A program made the translations under genes and the position numbers. From Rhodocyclaceae bacterium (lineage in GTDB: Bacteria > Pseudomonadota > Gammaproteobacteria > Burkholderiales > Rhodocyclaceae): a stretch of DNA of 58,541 bases. Below are positions 18,941 to 28,338 of the stretch, one piece after another. Under the pieces are notes generated by a model. The model saw nothing but the letters and a program-made list of their open reading frames with translations. It ran no database searches and was not told the DNA's origin. The stretch is taken from NCBI GenBank assembly GCA_026417115.1, contig JAOADW010000025.1, positions 1 through 58,541 of the forward strand. The letters run 5' to 3'. Position 1 is the first letter of the stretch. Every line of letters begins with the position of its first letter.

Positions 18941-19519
18941 TCACCCCCCGAGGCCGGCGAAGCCCATGAACGACAGCGAAAGGATCCCTGCCAACATCAA
19001 GGAAAGCGCCGTGCCTTGCACGACAGCCGGCACTTCGGACAGCGCCAAGCGCTCGCGCACACTCGCCATCAGTAAGAGCGCGAGGGTGAAGCCGGCGCCG
19101 GCACCCGCCGCGAACATCAATGCTTGCACGAAATCGTATTCGCGCGCGGTCTGAAACAGGGCTACGCCCAAGACGGCGCAATTGGTCGTGATCAGCGGTA
19201 GATAGATGCCCAAGGCGCGAAAGAGCGCCGGGCTGTGTTTCTTGAGCACCATTTCGACGAGCTGGACGCTTGAGGCAATGATCACGATGTAGGCGATGAG
19301 GCGCAGGAATTCGAGTCCGAAGGCAGTGAGCAAGGCATTGACGCCAAAGGCCGTGGTCGAAGCGACGAACATCACGAAAGTGGTCGCCGCCCCCATCGGT
19401 AAGGCCGTTTCGAGCTTGCTGGATACGCCCAAGAAGGGACACAAACCGAGGAACATCGCCAACACGAAGTTGTTGGCGAGAAACGCATTGATGAACACAG
19501 ACCCAGGGGACTCGACCAT
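18941..19519 (-). CDS. rnfA: Rnf electron-transport complex subunit RnfA
   Basis: A 192-residue membrane protein with six helices. Family blocks are NNFVLAMFLGLCPFLGVS near the N-terminus and GIYLPLITTNCAVLGVALF in the second half; the two Cys-containing helices are paralogous to RnfE/NqrD-E. RnfA and RnfE form an inverted pair around a [2Fe-2S] centre that moves electrons between RnfG/D and the cytoplasmic face. It lies three bases after rnfE. Confidence 0.97.
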   Translation of the reverse strand: MVESPGSVFINAFLANNFVLAMFLGLCPFLGVSSKLETALPMGAATTFVMFVASTTAFGVNALLTAFGLEFLRLIAYIVIIASSVQLVEMVLKKHSPALFRALGIYLPLITTNCAVLGVALFQTAREYDFVQALMFAAGAGAGFTLALLLMASVRERLALSEVPAVVQGTALSLMLAGILSLSFMGFAGLGG

Positions 19520-19522
19520 TTC

Positions 19523-20134
19523 CTATGCTCCGGCCCGCCTGCGGGCGAAAAAAGAGAAAAGCAACAACCAGCCCCCGAGCACGAAGAACCCTCCCGGGGG
19601 CAGCAGCATCACGACCCACGGCTGAAATCCGTCGCCGAACAACGAGATGCCGAACCAGGCGCCAGCGCCAAGGATTTCACGCACGCTCCCCAAGGCGAAG
19701 AGTCCGAGGGTAAACCCCACCCCCATGCCCAGCGCGTTGATGATCGCAGCAAGCGGTGGATTTTTCGAGGCGTGGGCCTCGGCGCGTCCCAAGATGATGC
19801 AATTGACGACGATCAGCTGGATGAAGGCGCCAAGCGCCTCGTAAAGCGTGAGACTGATCGCTTGGATCAGATAATCGACGACCGTCACGAAGGTGGCGAT
19901 GATCACGATGTAGGTGGCGATGCGCACTTCCTTGGGAATCCATTTGCGCAAGAGCGAAATCAGCGCGCATGAGGAAACCAAGACGAAGGTGGTGGCCAAG
20001 CCCATCGAGAGCGCGTTGATCGCCGACACCGAGACGGCAAGCACGGGGCACATGCCCAACGCCATCACGAAAACGGGGTTCTGGCGCCAAACGCCTTCCA
20101 TGAACTCTTCCCAGGCAAGAGGTCGCGTCTTCAT
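19523..20134 (-). CDS. rnfE: Rnf electron-transport complex subunit RnfE
   Basis: A 203-residue membrane protein homologous to NqrD. It starts MKTRPLAWEEFMEGVWRQNP and contains ALGMCPVLAVSVSAINALSM and AFIQLIVVNCIILGRAEAHA, including the paired cysteines. Length and helix count are standard. It overlaps rnfG by four bases. Confidence 0.97.
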   Translation of the reverse strand: MKTRPLAWEEFMEGVWRQNPVFVMALGMCPVLAVSVSAINALSMGLATTFVLVSSCALISLLRKWIPKEVRIATYIVIIATFVTVVDYLIQAISLTLYEALGAFIQLIVVNCIILGRAEAHASKNPPLAAIINALGMGVGFTLGLFALGSVREILGAGAWFGISLFGDGFQPWVVMLLPPGGFFVLGGWLLLFSFFARRRAGA

Positions 20135-20823
20135 GTCTTCTGTGCAAGCGTAGCGAGATGGGGAGATAGGCGAGGAAGCAGCGCTTGCGCCGCCTCGTTG
20201 ATCGCGCGCGCGACCGCGCGCGAGGTGATGGTGGCGCCGGCGATCGCATCGACTTCCCAGGGGTGGGTTTTCGTGCCATGCTTGACGGCGCGGATCTCGT
20301 GCGCAAGCGCCGTGCCATCGTCCGATAGCTGCGCCGAGAGCGGGAAATTGGCGAGGAAATCTTTGTCCTTGGTCACCTTGTCGCCGATGCCGGGGGTTTC
20401 TCGCGAAGCGATGACGGCGAAACCACGCACCGCCTGCGCATGCGGATCATAGGCATAGAGCACTCGCACCGTATCGGCATAGCCCTTGGCCGCCCCTTCG
20501 GCGGCAATCCCCACGAGCCGACCGGACGCATCATAGCCAGCATGGAAAACGAGGGCGCCGGGAGGAGGCGCGCCGTTCGCTTTGGCGAGCGCGCCGCTCG
20601 GCAGCAGCCAATAGGCGATGATTTCGCGCGCTTCGGGCAACACCTTGCGCACGGCGCGCTCGAGAGCGATGCGCTTGTTTTCTTGTACCGCCGAGAGCGT
20701 GCCCTGATGCGCAGCCACCACGAGGCTGCCGCAAATCGCCGCCACGAGCGCGAGCACACGCACCATTCGGGCCGGTGGCGTTGCGTCCATGCGCGGCATG
20801 AAATGCACCGTCTGTTCATTCAT
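20131..20823 (-). CDS. rnfG: Rnf electron-transport complex subunit RnfG (covalent FMN)
   Basis: A 230-residue periplasmic subunit with one N-terminal helix (VRVLALVAAICGSLVVAAH) and an FMN-binding domain. The flavinylation motif is DAIAGATITSRAV near residue 195, where FMN attaches to Thr; the usual SGAT reads AGAT here. The start at 20823 overlaps the end of rnfD by eight bases. RnfG passes electrons between RnfD and RnfE/A. Confidence 0.94.
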   Translation of the reverse strand: MNEQTVHFMPRMDATPPARMVRVLALVAAICGSLVVAAHQGTLSAVQENKRIALERAVRKVLPEAREIIAYWLLPSGALAKANGAPPPGALVFHAGYDASGRLVGIAAEGAAKGYADTVRVLYAYDPHAQAVRGFAVIASRETPGIGDKVTKDKDFLANFPLSAQLSDDGTALAHEIRAVKHGTKTHPWEVDAIAGATITSRAVARAINEAAQALLPRLSPHLATLAQKT

Positions 20824-21997
20824 GGGGCTTCTCCGCCGATCGACGGTCTTCTTGCTTGGGTTTATGGATGAAGATCCGTTTCTTCGGCGCTTCGGCGCCA
20901 GCATCCTCGCGCGAGATATAGGTCGGATGCAAAGGATAGGAAGCGCCCATGCGGGTCTTGCCCAAGCGAGCGAAAGGGCCTTTACCAAAAGGCACGGGCT
21001 GGGTGATCTTCTCGATCAGAGGCGAAGCGGCGTTGCCGATCAGAATCGCATACATGACGCCCTCCGGCAAGCCGCCGTAGTAGCGGATGACGACAGTCAG
21101 CAGGCCGATCAATGCGCCATAGAGCCACATGCCCCGCGGCGTCACGGGCGAAGTCACCATGTCGGTCGCCATATAGACGGCGCCCAGGATCAGTCCTCCG
21201 GAAAACAACATGAAGAATGGATTGGGGAAACGCTCGGGCGAAAGGGCGTAGAGGAGCCACGCGGTCAAACCGGCCGCGCCGAGAATGGCCGTGGGAATAC
21301 GCCAGTCGAGAAAGCGTCGCGCCGCCAGATAAGCGCCGCAGATCAGGATCAAGAGTGGAGAAGGGCCGACGGCCATGTGCCCAGAAAGCGAAGTGAGCAA
21401 GGCCTCGGCGTCCGTGATCACGCCTTCGAATTTCCACAACGCCAAAGGAGTGGCCGAGGCGAGCGCATCGAAGCGATTGACCTTCAGCCAGGCAGCAAGC
21501 TCGGGCGGTTGCATCAAGGGCCAAGTGAGCGTGCTGGGCACGAATTCGGCAAAGCGCCCGGGCAGAAACGAGGGCGAATAGGTGGCAATGGCCTGGGGAA
21601 AGGCAGCCTGCGCGAACGCTCGTCCGACGAGCGCCGGATTGAAGACGTTGCGTCCCAGTCCGCCCGTCATGGCCTTGCCGAAGGCGATGGCGACAAACCC
21701 GGCAACGGCGCCCATCCAGAGAGGAAAAGCGGGCGGCAGCGACAAGGCGAGCAAAAGCCCCGTGATGACGGCGGAAAAATCGCCGATGTCGCTCGCTTGC
21801 GTTCCGGTGCGCGCGAACAGGCGTTCCGTCGCCACGCAGCTTGCCGTGACGACGAGCAGGGAAGCCAGCGCGGACAAGCCGTATTGATAGACGAAAAAAG
21901 CGCATACCGGCAATAAAGACCACACCACGTGCCGCATGATCAAGGGCACGTCGCGTGGCGCATGCAGATGCGGGGCTGGGCGAATTTCGATCGTCAT
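20816..21997 (-). CDS. rnfD: Rnf electron-transport complex subunit RnfD
   Basis: A 393-residue membrane protein homologous to NqrB. The start overlaps the rnfC stop (ATGA) and gives MTIEIRPAPHLHAPRDVPLI. Family motifs are GGLGRNVFNPALVGRAFAQ, ASATPLALWKFEG (the covalent FMN site) and YMATDMVTSPVTPRG. It carries FMN and forms part of the ion path. The hydrophilic C-terminal tail of about 50 residues (KKRIFIHKPKQEDRR) is longer than in many homologues. Confidence 0.96.
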   Translation of the reverse strand: MTIEIRPAPHLHAPRDVPLIMRHVVWSLLPVCAFFVYQYGLSALASLLVVTASCVATERLFARTGTQASDIGDFSAVITGLLLALSLPPAFPLWMGAVAGFVAIAFGKAMTGGLGRNVFNPALVGRAFAQAAFPQAIATYSPSFLPGRFAEFVPSTLTWPLMQPPELAAWLKVNRFDALASATPLALWKFEGVITDAEALLTSLSGHMAVGPSPLLILICGAYLAARRFLDWRIPTAILGAAGLTAWLLYALSPERFPNPFFMLFSGGLILGAVYMATDMVTSPVTPRGMWLYGALIGLLTVVIRYYGGLPEGVMYAILIGNAASPLIEKITQPVPFGKGPFARLGKTRMGASYPLHPTYISREDAGAEAPKKRIFIHKPKQEDRRSAEKPHE

Positions 21998-23364
21998 CTT
22001 GCGGCGGCGAGTTTGCGTTCGCGTAGGATTTGCTTGGCGACCCGAAACTGCTGCACGAGCGGGATGTATGAGGGGCAGACATATGTGCAGCAGCCACACT
22101 CGAAGCATTCAAAGAGGTGGTAATCGCTTTCCATCGTTTCGTATTCGCGGCGCGCAGCGAGCATGCCCAGCATCGAGGGATTGAGTCCCATCGGACAAGA
22201 TTCAACGCACTCGCCGCATTTGATACAGGGATAAACCTTCGCCTTTTCTCGCCGCGCGAGTTCCTGTGCCGACAGCACCAACACCCCCGATACGCCTTTC
22301 GTGATCGGCGCGTCCAAGGAGGCGACGGCCTGCCCCATCATGGGGCCGCCCAGGATCACCTCTTTTGCCTTCGCCTCGGGTGCGCCGGCATACTCGAGCA
22401 GCCAGGATATGGGGGTGCCGATCGGCACGAGGTAGTTGCCGGGCCTTTTCACGCCCGAGCCGGCAATCGTCACAACGCGTTCGGTAAGCCCCCTGCCCGC
22501 AGGCAGGAGTTCGCCCAAAGAAGCCAAGGTGCCGACGTTGCTGACGACCATGCCCAAGGCAAGCGGCAGCTGGCCGGCCGGAATTTCGGCGCCGAACAAC
22601 GCCATCAACAACATCTTTTCAGACCCCTGGGGATATTTGGTCGGCACGAGCTCGGCATGGATTTCGCCTTCGGGAATCGTCCCCAGCCGAGCGATCGCCG
22701 CACCGATGGCCGCATGCGCATCGGCCTTGTTGTCTTCGATGCCGATGATCGCCCGCCGCGCGCCGGTCGCGCGCATCGCATAGCGAATGCCGGCAAGCAG
22801 CCATTCGCTGCGCTCGAGCATGATGCGATGATCGCAGGTCAGATACGGCTCACATTCGCAGCCATTGACTACCAGGGTATGCACCTCTGCGCCGGCCGGC
22901 ACGGAAAACTTGGCATGTGTGGGAAAAGCGGCGCCTCCGAGGCCCACCATGCCCGTATCCCGAATGGCTTCGATGAGCTGGGCGCGACTCATGGCCTCGA
23001 GGTCTTGCGGCTTTCCTGCAAGATCCTGCTGAGTCGCGGAAGGATAGGCGCGAATCACGATCGCCTCCTGCCAGGGGCCCCGCGCCGAGGGGCGCAGCCC
23101 GACGGCCTCGACGCGCCCCGTGAGCGGCGCATGGTGGGGGACGGACAGCCAATCGCTGGCCTCGGCGATCCTTTGCCCGCGGACGACCTCATCCCCGACG
23201 CGCACGAGCGCGCGCGAGGCTTTGCCGATGTGTTGCATAAGCGGCACGACGACGCGCGGCGGGAAGGGCAAACGGCGAATCGGCAGTGCCGCCGTGTGCT
23301 TTTCTTCCGGCGGATGGATGCCACGCTGGAACGCTTCGCCACGCAGATAGGACACTAGCCTCAT
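21994..23364 (-). CDS. rnfC: Rnf electron-transport complex subunit RnfC
   Basis: A 456-residue cytoplasmic subunit. It has the N-terminal RnfC domain (FQRGIHPPEEKH) and a nucleotide/FMN-binding SLBB region (GMVGLGGAAFPTHAKFSVP, VNGCECEPYLTCDHR). Two [4Fe-4S] motifs near the C-terminus read CIKCGECVESCP and CFECGCCTYVCP. It connects NADH to the Fe-S chain. The gene lies 30 bases downstream of the PFOR gene, which is placed inside the operon. Confidence 0.96.
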   Translation of the reverse strand: MRLVSYLRGEAFQRGIHPPEEKHTAALPIRRLPFPPRVVVPLMQHIGKASRALVRVGDEVVRGQRIAEASDWLSVPHHAPLTGRVEAVGLRPSARGPWQEAIVIRAYPSATQQDLAGKPQDLEAMSRAQLIEAIRDTGMVGLGGAAFPTHAKFSVPAGAEVHTLVVNGCECEPYLTCDHRIMLERSEWLLAGIRYAMRATGARRAIIGIEDNKADAHAAIGAAIARLGTIPEGEIHAELVPTKYPQGSEKMLLMALFGAEIPAGQLPLALGMVVSNVGTLASLGELLPAGRGLTERVVTIAGSGVKRPGNYLVPIGTPISWLLEYAGAPEAKAKEVILGGPMMGQAVASLDAPITKGVSGVLVLSAQELARREKAKVYPCIKCGECVESCPMGLNPSMLGMLAARREYETMESDYHLFECFECGCCTYVCPSYIPLVQQFRVAKQILRERKLAAAR

Positions 23365-23394
23365 GATCCTCGCCCGCGCACCTCGTCCTGCTAT

Positions 23395-26300
23395 TCAGTT
23401 GTATTTCGCAGCGCGCGCGATCCACTTTTCGAGATCGGGCTCGTGCGGGTTCCACGGCGTGCCCGGATGCAAGCAGCCTGCGGTGCATTTTTCCGCCGCC
23501 TTGACGAGATCCGCATACCTTGCGCCCTTGGGATCGACGACGATCACCTGCTTCTGGTCGTTGTAGGCAAAGACCTTGGGCGCGATGGCGATGCACTCGT
23601 CGCAGGCGGTGCATTCCGGCGTCTCCACCCAGACTGGTTCGTAGTCTATGCTTGCGCCCAGCGCAGGAGCCTTGACGGTGTCTAGCGCCGCCAAGGGTGT
23701 GGCGGGAAGGGTGGAGTCGCTGCCGGCAAGCCCGAGGCTCGCGGTGATCTTGGCGAGAAACTCCGCACGCACGCGTTCTGCAATCGCGTCGACATCAACT
23801 GCTTGCTGCACGCCCCGCACCAGGCCCTTGAGCTGTCGCCAGAAACGGCGCCGCTCTGCGGTCGAGCGCACGAGATCGGCAGAAACCACGAGCCGCTGCA
23901 GTCGATTCTGCGCATCGACGGCCCAGATGTAGGGGAACTTGCCTTCGCGCTCGTCCTCGGGAAGATCGAGGAAATCGGCCAACGGCACCATGGCCTCGTT
24001 CCAGGTCTCTGGCGGTGCCTTCTTGAATTGCTTGGCGAAACGCGTTTCGGTGGCCGCGAAATCGGCAAAGGTAAACGGCAGCTTCATGCTCTGCTCGTTT
24101 CCTTCTTCGTCGCGGTAACGCAGCGTATAGGTCGGCCAATCGGCGTCGATTGCCGGGTTGCCTTCGAGGCTTGCGCATTCGGCGAAGGTCTCTCCCGCAT
24201 CGGGGTCGAAGCGGAAGAGCGGATAGGCGCGCCCCTCGACGGCCATCTTGCTTTGCTTGATGCTTGCGTCATCGCCGACGCCGTGCTCAGGCGGACAGAC
24301 CGCATAGACGTTGAAGAGCGCCGGCCGACGGCAGTTGAGGCCATCGATATAGCATTCGAGCAGATGATTGACATGAGCGATCGTGCTCTGGCAGACGAAG
24401 GCCGTGCGATGCGCCATGCCAATGAGCGCGATTTCCTTGCGGATTTCTTGCTTGCCATGCTGCGCCTTGCCATAAGGCGCCATGTCGGAAATCTGCGAGA
24501 TGAAGCCCGACGTGCAGGCCTGACCGCCCGTATTCGAATAGACCTGGGTATCGACCACCAATACCTTGATTGGCATGCCCGACATCAACGCGCGCGAGAG
24601 ATTCTGGAAGCCGATGTCATACATCGCGCCGTCGCCGCCGAGCGCCACCACCGGCGGGCAGAGCAGCCATTCCTCCTCGGAAAAGTCGCGCCAGGTGAAA
24701 CGTTGGAAAAACTCATCGTCGCGCGCCGGCAGGTAATCGCCCGCAAGCTCTTTCTCAGCCATGCGCACGGCCTTGAAGCCTTCGGCCATCTTCGCCATGT
24801 GCCCTTCGAACAGCCCCATCGCCACCGACGGGGAATCTTGGAAGAGATGTGAACTCCAGGGGAAGGGATAGGGGCTATAAGGGAAGGTCGACCCCCAGAC
24901 CGAGGTGCAGCCCGTGGCATTGACGATGCCCATCTCGGCGCGGCCCCGCCCCGTCGGTCCGGCGGTGTAGCGCCAGCGCAAGTCTTTGAGCTTGTCGATG
25001 AGCTGCACGGTGTTCTTCAGCCACTGCGGATCGATGAGCCCCCCTCGGCGCCGTTCATCGAGCTTCGCCGCGAGCTTGGAGAGGGTCAAATCGTGGCTGC
25101 TGGCCTCGGCGACGGCTTCGAGTAAGGCCTGCGCATCGGAAAGATCGACGGCCGAAGCAAGCTTCAGGCGCAGATGCTGTTCGAGCCGCGCGATCAGGTC
25201 GTCGAGCTTGGCGACGAACGCCGCCACCCGCGGCTGCATCAATGCCGTGACCGTGGCGGTGAAGAGGTGGATCGCCGTCTTCTCGCCACAGCCAAAGCAA
25301 GCGCCGTCGCCGCAATTCATCGACTGATAATTGCGCTTGTCGAGCAAAAGCGTTTTCAGCGCGCCCACCTTCTTGTCGAGATCCTGGATGCGGATCAGGC
25401 TTTGCGGCGTCGTCGGCAAGGCAAGCCATGTCTGCCAGTCACGCTTCAGGCGCGCCACGCTCTCGTCGGTCTGGGTCACCATCTCGAGGGCCCCGTCCTT
25501 ACAGACTTCGACGCAGAGCGCACAGCCTTTGCAGGTATAGGGGTTGATCGTGATGGAAAAGAGCCCGCCGCTTCCCTTGGCCTTCTTCTCGTTTGCGGTC
25601 CAATAGGGTTTGGTGGTGACGAAATCGAATTCGCCGAGCGCATCAGTCAAAAGCGCGAATTCTTCGGCAAGCTTTTCTTTCTCTTCCGCCCTAGCCTCCG
25701 CAAGTGTTTCCTCGATCGCCGCAAGCAGAAGCGGCCGCACCGAGAGATAGTCGCGCGTAAGTTTCGCGCGCAGTTTCTTTTCCACCGTGCGCACGGCGCG
25801 GCGCAGGTGGCGCGTTGGCGTGCCTGCCGTCTCGATCCGCGTGACGAGACTGCCGAGCACATCGGCAATCGGCAGCGCGAGGCCGGGGATCGCCGAATCC
25901 GGACATTCGGTGTAGCAATCGCCACAGGCCGTGCATTTTTCCGGAATCCAGACCGGGTGCTCAAAGCGTATGCCGGTCATGTCGCGGAAAATGCCGGAGC
26001 CTGCCGGGATCAGGGCCGTACCCATGAAAGGATCCGCCAGCGTGTCGGAGCCCTTGCCGGTGGCGTAGAAATAGCCGGTGCTTTCCCAGAAACGATGGAT
26101 GTCCGCCACACGCCCATCGGCAGCGGGAAGCTCCTTGAGCATCACCGGCAGGCCGATCTCATTGTGAGCAAGCGAACGCTTGCACTTCCCCACCTCCTTG
26201 TCGACGATTTCCACGACCTCAAGAAAACCGCGCTTGACGACGCGCAGGTTGTCCTCGACGACGCGTTTGCCCTTGGCGCCGAATTTCGCTTGCAATTGCG

Positions 26301-28314
26301 CCTCGATCGCTGCAAACAGCGCCCCCTCTGAAAGATTCGCCTGTTTCATCACGGGGCTTGCGGCAAAGAAGGCGCCCTGGAAGGCAATGCCCTGCATGCG
26401 CATCATGAGATCGGCAGAGCCCGCTTCTTCGCGCGCGATCTTGAAGGCATCGAGATAAAACACGCGAATGTCATTATCGACGATGGTTTTCTGTGCCCAG
26501 AGCGGGAAGCTCGCCCACGTGTCCTCCCCGAGGTTCGACTGAATGATGAAGATGCCGCCTTTTTTCAGTCCAGCGAGCGGATTCGAATGGTTGAACACAT
26601 AGGGGTCAGGCGAGAGCACGACATCGACATGGACGTATTCGCAATTGACGCGTATCGGCTCCGGCGCGGCGGACAAATAGTAGGTCGTCGGCTGCCCCTT
26701 CTTCTCCGAGCCATATTTGGGGTTGGCCTTGATGTCCCAGCCCAGGAGTTCGAAGAGCGTCAGCGCAAGGTTCTTGCCAGTCGTGATCGCGCCCCAGCCG
26801 CCAACCGAGTGCATGCGCACGGTGATCGCGCCTTCCGGCAGCAGGTTGGGGTTCTCCGAGCCGCGCAGGGCGAGGTCTTTGATCTGCGGATATTTCTCGA
26901 GCAATTCCTGGATGCGCACCTCGTCCTTGGGATGGAGCGGATCGCGCACGAAGTCGATGGAAAGATAGAAGAATTTGCGCCGTTTTCCCGTCGGCAGCAT
27001 GTTCTCGACCGCAGCGATCAAGCCCTCCGGCTGCAAGTCGCGGCTGCCGAGCCCATAGCAGCCCGAATACAAGCGCGGCATTTCGCCGGCTTTGAAGCTG
27101 GCATACTCGGGATAAGGCTTCTCGCCGCTCGTCGCGAGGCCATTTTCGAGGCATTTCGTGACCGTGGCGCGCACCTCGCGCATCAGCGGCAAGTCTTCGG
27201 CCAGAGGCTGATCGGTGCGCTCGAGCACGACCACGCCTTTCTTGCCCGCCAACATATGTCCGAGCAAATCGCCGGGGAAGGGACGATACATCGTGACATT
27301 GACGACGCCGACGCGCACTTGGCGCGTCTTGCGCAAGTAATCGGCCACCGCTTGCGCCTGGATCACCATGCTGCCCATGCCGACGATCAAGTAATCGGCG
27401 TCCTCGACCTTGTAGCCCGACACGCGGCGATAGCGGCGCCCCGTGAGCTCGGCATATTCGGCCATCACGCGATCGGCGATCTCTTCGACATGATCGAAGA
27501 AGAAAGGACGCTGCGCCGCCACCGCCTGCATATAGGAATCCTGGTTTTGCACGGCGCCTGAAACGAGCGGCGTATCGACATCCCAGATCGCCGGCACTCG
27601 ACGACGCTTAGGCCCATACAGCATGGCTTGCGCCGGTGTCGGCGTTTCGATGAGGTCATCGGGACGGCCAAGGAACTCCGCGATCAGCTCGCGCTCGGGC
27701 AACAGCGCCGATTCGATCAAGTGCGTGGTGAGGAACCCATCTTGGCCGACGACCGCCGGCGTGAGCGAGAGCTCTGCGATCTTGCGCGCAATCAAGTTCA
27801 AATCCGCCGCTTCGGTCGCATTGGCGGCCATGACCTGGATGAAACCCGTGTCATCGACGCAATGGAAGTCGTCGTGGCTGCAATGTACGTTCAAAGAGGC
27901 CTTGGTGATGGCGCGGCAGCCCATGTTGAGCACATAAGGGAGACGCTTGCCGGCCGCGGCATAGAGGGACTCGTGCATGAAGGCGACGCCCTGTGCCGAC
28001 GAGAAGTTGGTCGCGCGCAAACCCGCCATCGACAGGCCTGCGGTCACCGCCGCCGCGGCATGTTCGGATTCCGGCTCGATGAAGATCAAAGGCCGCCCGG
28101 AAATGTTCAGATGCCCCTGCGCAGCGGCCTCAGACCAGTATTCGCCCATCTGCGTCGAGGGCGTGATCGGATAGGCGCCTGCCGCATCGGAGGCTTCGCG
28201 TTCGACATGGATCACGGCGGTATTGCCATCGACCGCATCGCGGATGCCAGGATACTTGGGCTTTGCCGCTTGACCTTCGGTTTCCTTGCTCGTCGAAAAG
28301 AGTTTCATCAACAT
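23395..28314 (-). CDS. nifJ: Giant pyruvate (2-oxoacid):ferredoxin oxidoreductase, NifJ-type with extra ferredoxin domain
   Basis: A 1639-residue single-chain PFOR, about 400-450 residues longer than usual NifJ proteins. In order: the pyruvate-binding domain (AYPITPSTQMGEYWSEA, residues 47-63), the gamma/EKR domain (NPKYGSEKKGQ, 531-541), the first [4Fe-4S] motif C794-C797-C800-C804, a helical insertion (about 825-900), and the second motif C928-C931-C934-C938. The TPP domain has CFGCGE (1006-1011), C1136 and C1340 as proximal-cluster ligands and GGDGAMYD as TPP motif (1226-1233). A helical insert (about 1030-1115) and a C-terminal extension follow, the latter with a further ferredoxin-like set (C1568-C1571-C1574, C1610, C1614). 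The start has AGGGAG eight bases upstream. The position between rnfB and rnfC implies direct ferredoxin coupling to Rnf. The exact 2-oxoacid is uncertain. Confidence 0.93.
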   Translation of the reverse strand: MLMKLFSTSKETEGQAAKPKYPGIRDAVDGNTAVIHVEREASDAAGAYPITPSTQMGEYWSEAAAQGHLNISGRPLIFIEPESEHAAAAVTAGLSMAGLRATNFSSAQGVAFMHESLYAAAGKRLPYVLNMGCRAITKASLNVHCSHDDFHCVDDTGFIQVMAANATEAADLNLIARKIAELSLTPAVVGQDGFLTTHLIESALLPERELIAEFLGRPDDLIETPTPAQAMLYGPKRRRVPAIWDVDTPLVSGAVQNQDSYMQAVAAQRPFFFDHVEEIADRVMAEYAELTGRRYRRVSGYKVEDADYLIVGMGSMVIQAQAVADYLRKTRQVRVGVVNVTMYRPFPGDLLGHMLAGKKGVVVLERTDQPLAEDLPLMREVRATVTKCLENGLATSGEKPYPEYASFKAGEMPRLYSGCYGLGSRDLQPEGLIAAVENMLPTGKRRKFFYLSIDFVRDPLHPKDEVRIQELLEKYPQIKDLALRGSENPNLLPEGAITVRMHSVGGWGAITTGKNLALTLFELLGWDIKANPKYGSEKKGQPTTYYLSAAPEPIRVNCEYVHVDVVLSPDPYVFNHSNPLAGLKKGGIFIIQSNLGEDTWASFPLWAQKTIVDNDIRVFYLDAFKIAREEAGSADLMMRMQGIAFQGAFFAASPVMKQANLSEGALFAAIEAQLQAKFGAKGKRVVEDNLRVVKRGFLEVVEIVDKEVGKCKRSLAHNEIGLPVMLKELPAADGRVADIHRFWESTGYFYATGKGSDTLADPFMGTALIPAGSGIFRDMTGIRFEHPVWIPEKCTACGDCYTECPDSAIPGLALPIADVLGSLVTRIETAGTPTRHLRRAVRTVEKKLRAKLTRDYLSVRPLLLAAIEETLAEARAEEKEKLAEEFALLTDALGEFDFVTTKPYWTANEKKAKGSGGLFSITINPYTCKGCALCVEVCKDGALEMVTQTDESVARLKRDWQTWLALPTTPQSLIRIQDLDKKVGALKTLLLDKRNYQSMNCGDGACFGCGEKTAIHLFTATVTALMQPRVAAFVAKLDDLIARLEQHLRLKLASAVDLSDAQALLEAVAEASSHDLTLSKLAAKLDERRRGGLIDPQWLKNTVQLIDKLKDLRWRYTAGPTGRGRAEMGIVNATGCTSVWGSTFPYSPYPFPWSSHLFQDSPSVAMGLFEGHMAKMAEGFKAVRMAEKELAGDYLPARDDEFFQRFTWRDFSEEEWLLCPPVVALGGDGAMYDIGFQNLSRALMSGMPIKVLVVDTQVYSNTGGQACTSGFISQISDMAPYGKAQHGKQEIRKEIALIGMAHRTAFVCQSTIAHVNHLLECYIDGLNCRRPALFNVYAVCPPEHGVGDDASIKQSKMAVEGRAYPLFRFDPDAGETFAECASLEGNPAIDADWPTYTLRYRDEEGNEQSMKLPFTFADFAATETRFAKQFKKAPPETWNEAMVPLADFLDLPEDEREGKFPYIWAVDAQNRLQRLVVSADLVRSTAERRRFWRQLKGLVRGVQQAVDVDAIAERVRAEFLAKITASLGLAGSDSTLPATPLAALDTVKAPALGASIDYEPVWVETPECTACDECIAIAPKVFAYNDQKQVIVVDPKGARYADLVKAAEKCTAGCLHPGTPWNPHEPDLEKWIARAAKYN

Positions 28315-28338
28315 TGCTGCACTCCCTTTGTCAGGGGT

